64,000 nucleotides of DNA, from the NCBI RefSeq assembly GCF_020544405.1, contig NZ_CP065410.1:4278001-4342000 (forward strand), written 5' to 3'. Shown piece by piece: positions 1 through 19,855 of the stretch (positions within the stretch are counted from its first letter, which is position 1; every line of letters starts with the position of its first letter). Made by a program: the position numbers and the translations under genes. This DNA comes from Pseudomonas sp. IAC-BECa141 (GTDB lineage: Bacteria; Pseudomonadota; Gammaproteobacteria; Pseudomonadales; Pseudomonadaceae). Below the pieces are notes generated by a model. It had not been told where the DNA came from and did no database searches. It saw only the letters and a program-made list of their open reading frames with translations.

Positions 1-1
1 C

Positions 2-217
2 CGCAGCGGACGCCTCGGCCAGGCCGTGGGCTCCATGGCACTGCCGACTACGCTGTTCTATAGCCCGGACGGTCGCCTGCTGGGCAGCCATCTGGGCGAG
101 TTGTCGAACGCCAGCCTGGCCCGCGCCCTGGAAAACTTCGACACCCCGGCTTCCAGCCCGAATCCGGCCACCTCTTCTTCAAGGAAACTGCCATGCCCCG
201 CCTCCGCCACCTGCTGA
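2..217 (+). CDS. TlpA/DsbE-like thioredoxin-fold protein, 3' fragment
   Basis: Only the last 71 codons are present and the gene starts before the window. The readable end has the form of the C-terminus of a TlpA/ResA/DsbE thioredoxin-like protein: an ALPTTLFYSPDG segment (the cis-proline strand of the fold) followed by GRLLGSHLGELS and a terminal helix. Such proteins act in the periplasm as thiol-disulfide reductants. The frame stays open from base 2 and its stop at 215-217 lies inside the start of dsbG, an overlap of 25 bases that implies one operon. In P. aeruginosa, as I recall, a similar protein sits between a DsbD-like protein and DsbG, which fits. The catalytic CxxC is outside the window, so the exact family cannot be fixed. 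Confidence 0.7.
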   Translation, partial: RSGRLGQAVGSMALPTTLFYSPDGRLLGSHLGELSNASLARALENFDTPASSPNPATSSSRKLPCPASATC

Positions 218-963
218 CACTGACCATGAGCGCAGCCCTGCTGCACTTGCCGTCGGTCCAGGCTGCTGAAGAACTGCCTGAAGCGATCAAGAAAATCGAA
301 GCCAAGGGCGCAAAAATCGTCGGCCAGTTCGACGCCCCCGACGGCTTGCGTGGTTACGCCGCGCAATACCAGAACCGCGGCATGGCGCTGTACCTGACGC
401 CGGACGGCAAGCACGTGCTGCTGGGCAACCTGTACGACGCCGACGGCAATGACCTCAGCAGCGCGCCACTGCAAAAACTGGTCTATGCGCCAATGGCCAA
501 GGAAGTCTGGGCCAAGTTCGAAGCCAGCAACTGGATTCAGGACGGCAACAAGGATGCACCGCGCACCGTGTATCTGTTCAGCGACCCGAACTGCCCGTAC
601 TGCAACATGTTCTGGGAACAGGCACGTCCATGGGTCAAGGCCGGCAAGGTGCAGCTGCGACACATCATGGTCGGCATCATCCGCGAAGACAGCCCGGCCA
701 AAGCCGCCGCCCTGCTCGCCGCCAAGGACCCGAGCAAAGCTCTGGAAGATCACGAGAAGGCCGGCAAGGCCAGCACCCTCAAGGCCTTGAAGGACATTCC
801 GGTTGCCGTGCAGACCAAACTTGCGGCGAACATGCAGTTGATGGAAGACCTGGAATTGCAGGCCACCCCGGCGATCTTCTACATGGACGACAAGGGCGAA
901 CTGCAACAACAGCAAGGCGCGCCGACGCCGGACAAGCTGGCGAAGATTCTCGGCCCGAAATAA
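193..963 (+). CDS. dsbG: DsbG, periplasmic thiol:disulfide interchange protein
   Basis: A 256-residue protein with an N-terminal signal peptide (MPRLRHLLTLTMSAALLHL, cleavage probably after VQA near residue 24). A DsbC/DsbG-like dimerisation region follows, then a thioredoxin fold with the catalytic C134-P-Y-C137 in SDPNCPYCNMF and a cis-proline loop QATPAIFY. Length and layout match DsbG, a dimeric periplasmic protein that reduces sulfenylated cysteines or isomerises wrong disulfides and is kept reduced by a DsbD-type membrane protein. It overlaps the upstream TlpA-like gene, so it is probably the last gene of a thiol-redox operon. DsbC is the main alternative. The CPYC active site and the position beside a TlpA-like gene favour DsbG. 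Confidence 0.88.
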   Translation: MPRLRHLLTLTMSAALLHLPSVQAAEELPEAIKKIEAKGAKIVGQFDAPDGLRGYAAQYQNRGMALYLTPDGKHVLLGNLYDADGNDLSSAPLQKLVYAPMAKEVWAKFEASNWIQDGNKDAPRTVYLFSDPNCPYCNMFWEQARPWVKAGKVQLRHIMVGIIREDSPAKAAALLAAKDPSKALEDHEKAGKASTLKALKDIPVAVQTKLAANMQLMEDLELQATPAIFYMDDKGELQQQQGAPTPDKLAKILGPK

Positions 964-970
964 TGATTGG

Positions 971-997
971 CGGCTCCGGCAAACGCTGCTGGAGCCG
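971..997. terminator. Hairpin between convergent dsbG and the ParB-like gene
   Basis: A 10-bp stem (CGGCTCCGGC with GCTGGAGCCG, one G-T pair) and a 7-base loop sit just after the dsbG stop and just before the stop of the convergent gene. It has no clear T tract on either strand, so it may be a weak bidirectional terminator or only a 3'-end stabilising hairpin. Confidence 0.4.
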
Positions 998-2035
998 TCA
1001 CCACTTACTGGGCTGACACCGGCCCAGGATGTCATCCAGCTCGCCTGTCGCTTCGCGCTTGAGCAAAAACTGCGTCACCTCTTGCGACCACTCCACGTCC
1101 GATAGTATGCCGGCCCAGGCATGAGTTTTTGCTGAGTGGCAGGGCCGATCATCGAAGTTGTGGATCAACGCCTGGTTCAAAGTTCGTACATCAAATCCCG
1201 GATTCCTTTCGCTTTGCAGCATCAGGGAATTGAGAACCCGTTGTTGAGTATCGGGATTCAGCGTGAATGGATGGGTTTTAGTTGAACTCAAAACGATAAA
1301 CGTCGGTTTGACGTCTTCAGCCAGCGCGGCCTGCAATCGATAGTGACCGTCGATAATCACGTAAGAACACAAGGCGCCGACGTACCACAGCAAGACGGGG
1401 GGCAGGCTGTCCTCTCTCGCCTTCTTGCGCCACCACTTCATACGCCCGGCATACGGATCGACCGTGTGCAGACCAATCAGATTGCCCAAATCCCAGTCGA
1501 GCCACTCCACCGATCGTGGCTGAAGATTGTCGAGAATGCCGTCACCACGAGCTGACCATCTCGGTAAATGACTGGTCATCTCTTGCTCTGTCGAGAAATA
1601 CCAGTTGCTCACACCTTCGCCACGTTGTCCTGGCACGGCCACAGGCATCATTGGCCGTGCCACCCATTGCCCGGGATAAAGAAAGTCCGCCTGATACTCC
1701 ATCAGTTGGTTGATGAAGTATCGACTCCAGGCCTTCATCCGCTGCCCAGCAGGCAAATGGCGATGGTGTTCGACCTGTGCAGAGTCAATGGCAGGAACGG
1801 GTGGCGACTCCCAGTACATCGGCATCGGATTGCGTACCAGCCAGGCACCGTAATACGAAGTCGCTATCGTTCCCCAAAGCAAAGGGCTCTCGTTGAACAT
1901 CAGTTTCAGACGAGCATTGTTACCCGTTCGCAGATGCAGTTGTGGTTTGCCCTGCGGGGGGCCACTTATCTCGACGCTAAGCCCACCCCATTGTCCTTGC
2001 AGATCTTCAAGATCGCGCCAGAAGAATTGCTTCAC
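998..2035 (-). CDS. Unrecognised protein with a ParB/Srx-like motif
   Basis: A 345-residue cytoplasmic-looking protein with no signal peptide or membrane segment. I do not recognise the family. Around residues 215-245 it has LPPVLLWYV followed by YVIIDGHYRLQAALA. This resembles the ParB N-terminal/sulfiredoxin-like fold, where a (I/V)-D-G-x-H/Y-R motif binds nucleotide or phosphate. The rest is rich in Trp and Tyr with no other motif I can name. The start is GTG at 2035, preceded by AAGGG at suitable spacing. By eye the base composition is clearly less GC-rich than its neighbours, and it is inserted between dsbG and a hydrolase, so transfer is possible. The C-terminus faces dsbG. The function is unknown and the ParB-like reading rests on one motif. 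Confidence 0.6.
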   Translation of the reverse strand: MKQFFWRDLEDLQGQWGGLSVEISGPPQGKPQLHLRTGNNARLKLMFNESPLLWGTIATSYYGAWLVRNPMPMYWESPPVPAIDSAQVEHHRHLPAGQRMKAWSRYFINQLMEYQADFLYPGQWVARPMMPVAVPGQRGEGVSNWYFSTEQEMTSHLPRWSARGDGILDNLQPRSVEWLDWDLGNLIGLHTVDPYAGRMKWWRKKAREDSLPPVLLWYVGALCSYVIIDGHYRLQAALAEDVKPTFIVLSSTKTHPFTLNPDTQQRVLNSLMLQSERNPGFDVRTLNQALIHNFDDRPCHSAKTHAWAGILSDVEWSQEVTQFLLKREATGELDDILGRCQPSKW

Positions 2036-2067
2036 GCCAGACCCTTAAAATGAAATTCCATGCGCAA

Positions 2068-2892
2068 TTACAGCGTATTTCGATTGCGCTCACTCAAAAA
2101 GCTGAACAACACCTCCGTCACGAATTCGGGATTCTCCAGATTGGAGATATGCCCCGCCTCCGGCACCAGCACACACGGACAGCCAATCAGCTCAGCCATT
2201 TCCTGTGCTTCCGACGGCGGGCGTGGCTTGTCCTGATCGCCGCAGACCACCAGCGTGGTGGCCGCATTCAGCTCGCCCAGACGCGGCAACAGATCATTAC
2301 GGCCAAAGGTGATACGCCCCATCGGCACGATGCTTTGACGCAGACGTTCAGCAGAGTAACCCGCGAGTTTCGCGCGAAAGTCCTGATACAGCGCCGACGC
2401 TCGATCGATGCCCGGCCGGAAGAAGATCGGCACCACGATATCCAGCAGTTGCTCGGAGATTCCGCCGCTTTCCTCGATCTGTTTGAACAGCGAGAAATAG
2501 TACTGGCGAGTCGGCTCCGGCTCGACGCCGACGTAGGTGTCCATCAACACCAGTCCGTTGAGCCGCTGCGGCGCCGACAACGCCAGACGCACACCCCACA
2601 TGCCGCCGACCGACAGCCCGACCAGCGAAACCTGATCAATATCCAGATGATCGAGCAAGGCCAGCGCCTGGCGCGCGATGTCGTCCAGCGAAGCAGTGCC
2701 TTCAGGCAAATGACCGGATTCGCCATGGCCCCACAGATCCAGTGCAATCACCCGATAGTGCGGTGACAACGCGGCGATCTGCGGCGCCCACATGGCCTGG
2801 TCCCACAGGTAGCTACCGGCCAGCAACACCGCCGGCCCCGTGCCTTGATCAATGTAGTGAAGCGCCTGTCCGTCAACCGTGAAAAAAGGCAT
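2068..2892 (-). CDS. Alpha/beta-hydrolase (3-oxoadipate enol-lactonase-like)
   Basis: A 274-residue alpha/beta-hydrolase. Visible features are the oxyanion region around LLAGSYLWDQAMWAPQI, the nucleophile elbow GLSVG within SLVGLSVGGMWG (catalytic Ser), a late acidic residue in VCGDQDKPRPP, and the C-terminal His in EAGHISNLENPEF. This gives a complete Ser-Asp-His triad. The arrangement resembles PcaD-type enol-lactonases and related carboxylesterases, but the substrate cannot be read from the sequence and no aromatic-degradation genes are nearby. I chose the ATG at 2892 (MPFFTVDGQ) over the longer frame to 2991. GGGGG lies just upstream and the family normally starts at this beta strand. Its 5' end faces the end of pvdL about 150 bases away. 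Confidence 0.8.
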   Translation of the reverse strand: MPFFTVDGQALHYIDQGTGPAVLLAGSYLWDQAMWAPQIAALSPHYRVIALDLWGHGESGHLPEGTASLDDIARQALALLDHLDIDQVSLVGLSVGGMWGVRLALSAPQRLNGLVLMDTYVGVEPEPTRQYYFSLFKQIEESGGISEQLLDIVVPIFFRPGIDRASALYQDFRAKLAGYSAERLRQSIVPMGRITFGRNDLLPRLGELNAATTLVVCGDQDKPRPPSEAQEMAELIGCPCVLVPEAGHISNLENPEFVTEVLFSFLSERNRNTL

Positions 2893-2984
2893 CGATAACC
2901 CCCGTGGCAAAGAAACTGAAGCCCGAAGACTGAGCGGGCCGGCCTCGACAGTCAATGATATGAAAGGATTACAAAGCCTTACCT

Positions 2985-3031
2985 GCGACAACGGCTACAG
3001 AGAAAACCATGTTTTCTGTCGCCGTTGTCGC
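2985..3031 (-). terminator. Long hairpin downstream of pvdL
   Basis: GCGACAACGGC (2985-2995) pairs perfectly with GCCGTTGTCGC (3021-3031). The inner arms are near-complementary (CAGAGAAAAC against GTTTTCTG), making a long stem right after the pvdL stop. No T tract follows on the minus strand. A 3'-end or terminator role for pvdL is inferred from position. Confidence 0.5.
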
Positions 3032-3041
3032 GGGCTGTTGT

Positions 3042-16040
<12,999 letters not shown>

Positions 16041-16089
16041 GAGGTTTCCTGCCTGAATTCGGCTTGCTGATGGAATCGGGTTGGCTGCG

Positions 16090-16134
16090 GCATGCCCGTG
16101 CAAGGCATGCGGGACACGGTCTTCGCCGACCGTG
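16090..16134 (-). other. Tandem hairpins in the pvdL 5' leader
   Basis: Two perfect 7-bp stems lie side by side. GCATGCC/GGCATGC spans 16090-16110 with a 7-base loop, and CACGGTC/GACCGTG spans 16115-16134 with a 6-base loop. A 13-bp direct repeat, CCGTGCAAGGCAT, occurs at 16096-16108 and 16130-16142, so its copies fall partly in each hairpin and alternative pairings are possible. The element lies between the predicted pvdL promoter and the start codon. Its function is not known. Confidence 0.5.
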
Positions 16135-16193
16135 CAAGGCATTGGAATGCGGTAGGTCCGGGGCTGCGTACCCGGATCCATTCACCAATGAGA

Positions 16194-16217
16194 ACGGATG
16201 ACGTCTTGAAATAATTA
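16194..16217 (-). promoter_or_regulatory. PvdS-dependent (iron-starvation box) promoter for pvdL
   Basis: On the minus strand CTAATT is followed, 16 bases after TAATT, by CGTT. The published PvdS promoter pattern is a -33 TAAAT and a -10 CGT separated by 16 bases; one base differs in the -33 element. Transcription would start near 16186, giving a leader of about 145 bases. The match in spacing and position makes this the best candidate for PvdS control of pvdL. Confidence 0.7.
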
Positions 16218-16322
16218 GTCGGCAGGCTGGATCACCAACGGCGCTGGGCGCTTGGGCGGAGTGCGGCGGCGTGTCGCAGTTCACGGATCGCACCGTTATG
16301 GATCATTAGTTCTCTTTCTCAA

Positions 16323-16343
16323 TTGACAATCATTATCATTCAA
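16323..16343 (+). promoter_or_regulatory. pvdS promoter with Fur-like operator
   Basis: TTGACA at 16323-16328 makes a good -35 element, with AT-rich candidates (CATAAT/TAATTT) for the -10. Overlapping it, 16325-16343 reads GACAATCATTATCATTCAA, which matches about 13 of 19 positions of the Fur consensus and contains the typical ATCATTATCATT run. Fur repression of pvdS is established in pseudomonads, so this is the expected iron switch. Confidence 0.75.
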
Positions 16344-16421
16344 CATAATTTGTCGCTCGATGTGTAGGACGGCCCCGTCCCCCAGGCGTCCCACTAACCT
16401 ATTGGCAGCAAGGTGATTTCC

Positions 16422-16976
16422 ATGACGGAACAAGTATCCACAAGCAGGTGCGATTCACCGCTACTTCAGGCATTCGTCGACAATCGACTGATTCTGGTCA
16501 AGATTGCAGCCCGCATTACCGGCTGCCGGTCACGCGCCGAAGATGTGGTGCAGGATGCGTTCTTCCGACTGCAATCGGCGCCGCCGATAACGTCGTCGAT
16601 CAAGGCCCAACTGAGTTATCTGTTCCAGATCGTGCGCAATCTGGCGATCGATCACTACCGCAAACAGGCGCTGGAGCAGAAGTACGCCGGCCCCGAGGAG
16701 GAAGGGTTGAACGTGGTCATTCAGGGCGCTTCGCCGGAAACCTCGCACATCAACTTCTCGACCCTGGAACACATCGCCGACGCACTGACCGAGTTGCCGG
16801 TCCGCACCCGCTATGCATTCGAGATGTACCGTCTGCACGGCGTGCCGCAGAAGGACATCGCCAAGAAACTCGGTGTGTCGCCGACGCTGGTCAACTTCAT
16901 GATTCGTGATGCGCTGGTGCACTGCCGCAAGGTATCCGGCAGCCGCGCCGAGGCCATGTCCGCGAACCGTCGCTGA
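16422..16976 (+). CDS. pvdS: PvdS, iron-starvation ECF sigma factor
   Basis: A 184-residue extracytoplasmic-function sigma factor. Region 2 includes RAEDVVQDAFFRLQ and YLFQIVRNLAIDHYRKQ. Region 4 is the helix-turn-helix in KDIAKKLGVSPTLVNFMIRDAL. Size, sequence character and the position divergent from pvdL identify PvdS, which directs RNA polymerase to pyoverdine genes through iron-starvation boxes. The ATG at 16422 is preceded by AAGGTG; a GTG three codons upstream is possible but would overlap that site. Activity in the family is also held back by the anti-sigma/receptor pair FpvR/FpvA, which is not in this window. A terminator follows within 15 bases, so it is transcribed alone. Confidence 0.96.
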   Translation: MTEQVSTSRCDSPLLQAFVDNRLILVKIAARITGCRSRAEDVVQDAFFRLQSAPPITSSIKAQLSYLFQIVRNLAIDHYRKQALEQKYAGPEEEGLNVVIQGASPETSHINFSTLEHIADALTELPVRTRYAFEMYRLHGVPQKDIAKKLGVSPTLVNFMIRDALVHCRKVSGSRAEAMSANRR

Positions 16977-16989
16977 TAAAAATCGGCCC

Positions 16990-17032
16990 AAAAAAAGATC
17001 GCAGCCTTTGTCGAAAGGCAGCGATCTTTTTT
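16990..17032. terminator. Bidirectional terminator between pvdS and pvdY
   Basis: An A-rich left flank and GATCGCAGCCT pair with AGGCAGCGATC (one A-A mismatch), followed by TTTTTT. It serves both pvdS (+) and the convergent pvdY (-). Confidence 0.85.
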
Positions 17033-17047
17033 GTTTTCAGGGAAATG

Positions 17048-18061
17048 TCACACCAGCGTGCAGCGGTCGAAAAACCGCTCGCGACCAAGGATCATCAGCG
17101 CCGCGCGCTTGTGCGGGAAGTCGAACTCCTTGTCGCAATGGAAGCACTGATTGTGCATATGGCCGATCATCTTCGCGTTGTCGGCACGCGGTTCGGCGAC
17201 CACTCGCTGAGTACGCGGATCATCCAGGAACAGGTAGTGCACCAGCGCCGACAGCCAGCTCGCCACCTTGTGCGGGCCGCGATGGTCTTCTTCCCCGACC
17301 AGCATGTGGATGCCGCGATCGTAATTGTCGGCATCGTAGAACGGCGCGATGCGGTCTTCCTTGGCCCAGTAAGCTTCGAAATAGGCAAACGGCTGATCAT
17401 CGAAACAACCGATCAGGGTCAGGGTGTGCGGATCGGCGTCAAGCTTGCTCAGGTAATCGCGATGCTGTTCGAGGCTGCCCTCTTCCTGCCAGAAACTGGC
17501 GACTCGCGGACTGTTCTGCCAGCGATTGAAACGCGCAAGATCCTGCTCGATTTCCACCGTTCGCAGGGAAATCCAGGCACCGAGACGCGCATCGAAACGC
17601 CGGTAAACCTCACCACGCGGCTTCACCGGTCGCAGCGGATGACGCTTGCCGTTACTGATGACCATCTGCTGCGGATAACTGCCCGTCAGCGAATTGCCCA
17701 GCCACGGTTGCGGCAGTTGCCAGAACAACGTGCGCTCGCAGCGATATTCACCCGCCACTTCAGTGCCCACCAGCAAACCGCTGCGCAAGGCTTCGGTTGG
17801 CGCCTGATCCAGTTGCCAGATCAATTGCTGACACGCCGGATCACGAGCAAACAGCCAATAACAGGCCGCCCACAACGCCTGGCCTGGCGGCAGCGCGTAG
17901 CGTTCATCGATCTGGATCGGCCCCTGGCCTTCGCGATCAAGGCGCAGGCGAATCAGCGGTTGCCCGTCCAGGCTCAGGCTCAGACGGCTTTCGGTGGCAT
18001 CGGCTACCAGTTGGCTGCCCGAAGGCAGGGCCAGGGCAGTCAGGTCATTCAGATTGGACAT
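17048..18061 (-). CDS. pvdY: PvdY-type acetyltransferase for pyoverdine (IucB/AlcB-like GNAT)
   Basis: A 337-residue protein whose C-terminal half (about 150-335) has the IucB/AlcB/RhbD siderophore-acetylase form of the GNAT fold: RFNRWQNSPRVASFWQEEG, FAYFEAYWAKEDRI, and an acetyl-CoA loop region DHRGPHKVASWLSALVHYLF. The family acetylates N-hydroxylated amines. Beside pvdS this points to acetylation of N5-hydroxyornithine (the PvdYII reaction) rather than PvdF formylation. The N-terminal 140 residues are a typical extra domain of this family. A canonical PvdS box lies 40-65 bases upstream, strongly supporting membership of the pyoverdine regulon. It is a single-gene unit, convergent with pvdS. 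The symbol follows other pseudomonads; the specific substrate is inferred. Confidence 0.8.
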   Translation of the reverse strand: MSNLNDLTALALPSGSQLVADATESRLSLSLDGQPLIRLRLDREGQGPIQIDERYALPPGQALWAACYWLFARDPACQQLIWQLDQAPTEALRSGLLVGTEVAGEYRCERTLFWQLPQPWLGNSLTGSYPQQMVISNGKRHPLRPVKPRGEVYRRFDARLGAWISLRTVEIEQDLARFNRWQNSPRVASFWQEEGSLEQHRDYLSKLDADPHTLTLIGCFDDQPFAYFEAYWAKEDRIAPFYDADNYDRGIHMLVGEEDHRGPHKVASWLSALVHYLFLDDPRTQRVVAEPRADNAKMIGHMHNQCFHCDKEFDFPHKRAALMILGRERFFDRCTLV

Positions 18062-18101
18062 GGGTCGGGCTCACGGTAATCGTCGACAGTTCAACGATGG
18101 G

Positions 18102-18125
18102 ACGTGAGCCGGGGCGGGAAATTTA
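18102..18125 (-). promoter_or_regulatory. Canonical PvdS-dependent promoter for pvdY
   Basis: On the minus strand CCTAAAT is followed, 16 bases after TAAAT, by CGTC. This is a perfect fit to the PvdS pattern TAAAT-N16-CGT. It lies about 40 bases before the pvdY start and no other gene is close enough to be its target. Confidence 0.85.
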
Positions 18126-18148
18126 GGCCTGGCGCGAAAAACCGTCGG

Positions 18149-18946
18149 TCATTGATGCGGTACCGGCACCACCGCAATCTTGTACGGATCGAAGATCTTC
18201 AGCATCTGCCCGTTGTCGCGCAGGCCCTGCAGCAGCTTGCCGAACGCTTCGCCGGTGATCGGCGCCTTCGGACTGAGAATCGCGTAGTGGTGGTAGATCT
18301 GGTCGATACGCTGGGACACCAGCAACTCGTCGCGCACTTTTTCGTTGCGCAGCAGGTAATCGAACAAATACGAGCGAGTGACCAGGGCAATGTCTGCGCG
18401 CCCGCGCAAGACCATCAGCAGGTTGCTGTCGTGGGAATAGGTCAGCGTGGCGCTGTACGCCTCCGCGAGGTATTTGGGATCGGCGTTGAAGTTGGCGAAC
18501 TCATAGTGATAGCCGCTGTACAGCGCCAGCCGTTTTCCCTTGAGATCGGCGAAGTAATTCTGCTGGCGTCCGGGCTTGTTCTGCGCGACGAAAATCTCCG
18601 CGTCCTCCAGGCCCATGTCGACGGTGGCGTGGGGAATGTCTTTCCAGCCCCACTCCGGGTTTTCGAAGATCGCCATGTCGGTGCGACCATCCTTGAAATC
18701 ACCGAACCGGCGAGGAATCGAGGTGGGCACCAGCTCGAAACGATAGTCGCTCTGGGCGCTGTTCAACGCCGCGACCAGTTCCGGCAGCAGGCCGGTGTCG
18801 GCGCCGTTTTCCGGGCGAATGGTGTAGGGCGGAAAATGCGCCGCGCCCACCCGAACCACTTGCGCCGCCGGAGCAGGCAATACCCATAATGCAGCCAGCG
18901 CTGCGAGCATCAGCCCGGCGGCCGTCCGAATTGGCGAAGACTTCAA
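18149..18946 (-). CDS. Periplasmic family 3 solute-binding-type protein
   Basis: A 265-residue secreted protein. It has a signal peptide (MKSSPIRTAAGLMLAALAALWVLPAPAA) followed by a bacterial extracellular solute-binding family 3 fold: RVGAAHFPPYTIRPENGADTG at the start of lobe 1, IFENPEWGWKDIPHATV, and YSHDSNLLMVLRGRADIALVTRSY in lobe 2. Such proteins bind amino acids or related small molecules. No ABC permease or ATPase gene is adjacent, so it may be an orphan binding protein or a sensor partner. A gap of 88 bases containing the pvdY promoter separates it from pvdY, so it is probably not part of the siderophore regulon. The ligand is unknown. Confidence 0.75.
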   Translation of the reverse strand: MKSSPIRTAAGLMLAALAALWVLPAPAAQVVRVGAAHFPPYTIRPENGADTGLLPELVAALNSAQSDYRFELVPTSIPRRFGDFKDGRTDMAIFENPEWGWKDIPHATVDMGLEDAEIFVAQNKPGRQQNYFADLKGKRLALYSGYHYEFANFNADPKYLAEAYSATLTYSHDSNLLMVLRGRADIALVTRSYLFDYLLRNEKVRDELLVSQRIDQIYHHYAILSPKAPITGEAFGKLLQGLRDNGQMLKIFDPYKIAVVPVPHQ

Positions 18947-19037
18947 AACACCCCACTCCCCGAAAAAGTACCGATCATTGCATTCAAGCTAGGCGGTTTC
19001 GCCCAGTTAGCCAGTTTCCCGGTCCGATAGAAAGCGT

Positions 19038-19661
19038 CTAGCGCTCTTCGAGTACCAGAATCAGCGCTTCTTCGGCCAGTTGATCCAGGCTCAGGCTGCC
19101 GCCGGCGCGGAACCAGGTGGTGGTCCAGGACAATGCGCCCGTGAGAAAACGTCGGGTAATGAACACGTCGCCACGGATGAAACCTGCCTCTTTGGCCTCG
19201 CCCAGCACTTGCAGCCAGAGGTCTTCGTAGATGTCGCGCAGCGCCAGCACTTTGGCCTGACCGTCTTCGGACAACGAGCGCCATTCATACACCAGCACCG
19301 CCATCGCTTCGCCGCTGCCGCCCATGATCGACTGCAATTCGCAGCGGATCAGCGCCAGCACCCGCTCGCGCACATCGGCGGCGTCAGCCAGGGCTGCGCG
19401 CATCAGCGCAGTGTTGTAGCGGATGGTTTCTTCCATCACCGCCCGCAGGATTTCATCCTTGCTCTTGAAGTGATGAAAGATGCTGCCGGACTGAATCCCC
19501 ACGGCACCGGCCAGATCGCGCACTGTGGTGCGCTCATAGCCTTTGTTGCGGAACAGGTGGGCCGCCACTTGCAGCAGTTTGCCGCGAGCGCTGTCCGGAT
19601 CGGTCAGCTGGCCGGCATCGACCAGTTCACGCATGACCCTCAGGGCTTTTTGCTCGTCCAC
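19038..19661 (-). CDS. atuR: AtuR, TetR-family repressor of the terpene-utilisation genes
   Basis: A 207-residue TetR-family regulator. The N-terminal helix-turn-helix is clear (TTVRDLAGAVGIQSGSIFHHF, residues ~42-63, then KSKDEILRAVMEE), followed by an all-helical ligand-binding domain. It is divergent from atuA with two related palindromic sites between them, as described for P. aeruginosa AtuR. The start is GTG at 19661, with AGGAG 8 bases upstream. It is expected to repress atuABCDEF and itself until a terpenoid-derived inducer, probably an acyl-CoA, binds. Confidence 0.87.
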   Translation of the reverse strand: MDEQKALRVMRELVDAGQLTDPDSARGKLLQVAAHLFRNKGYERTTVRDLAGAVGIQSGSIFHHFKSKDEILRAVMEETIRYNTALMRAALADAADVRERVLALIRCELQSIMGGSGEAMAVLVYEWRSLSEDGQAKVLALRDIYEDLWLQVLGEAKEAGFIRGDVFITRRFLTGALSWTTTWFRAGGSLSLDQLAEEALILVLEER

Positions 19662-19748
19662 CCGTTCTCTCCTACAGTCGATCAGTCAAATGCGTCATAC
19701 CCCGCAGAAACGGCGGGGTTGCGCGGGCAATTTAAGCCGCCGGCGGTG

Positions 19749-19810
19749 ACCAAGCAAGCGCTTGGGCAGAAGATAATTTCGCCTGTTTACAAACCAAGCG
19801 CTTGCTTGGT
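19749..19810. promoter_or_regulatory. Paired AtuR operators
   Basis: Two 17-bp sites, ACCAAGCAAGCGCTTGG (19749-19765) and CCAAGCGCTTGCTTGGT (19794-19810), are exact reverse complements of each other. Each contains the 10-bp palindrome CAAGCGCTTG. Their centres are 45 bp apart, about four helical turns. The right copy lies 46 bases before the atuA start and covers the likely promoter region. Confidence 0.85.
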
Positions 19811-19855
19811 AGCCTCGATGCACTTCTGTCACAGGTTCCTGAGTCGGAGATCAAA

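Larger units (their letters stand above)
16041..16421. other. pvdL-pvdS divergent regulatory region
   Basis: This 381-base gap has no convincing gene. It holds the pvdL leader with two hairpins (16090-16134), a PvdS-type promoter reading left (16194-16217), and an AT-rich pvdS promoter with a Fur-like operator reading right (16323-16343). The pvdL frame remains open to 16181, but the part above 16040 lies in the leader. Confidence 0.8.

Noticed and set aside
19802..19855. TTG start for atuA inside the operator
   Set aside because: It would begin within the right-hand AtuR site and lacks a ribosome site; ATG 19856 has GGAG and the family start.
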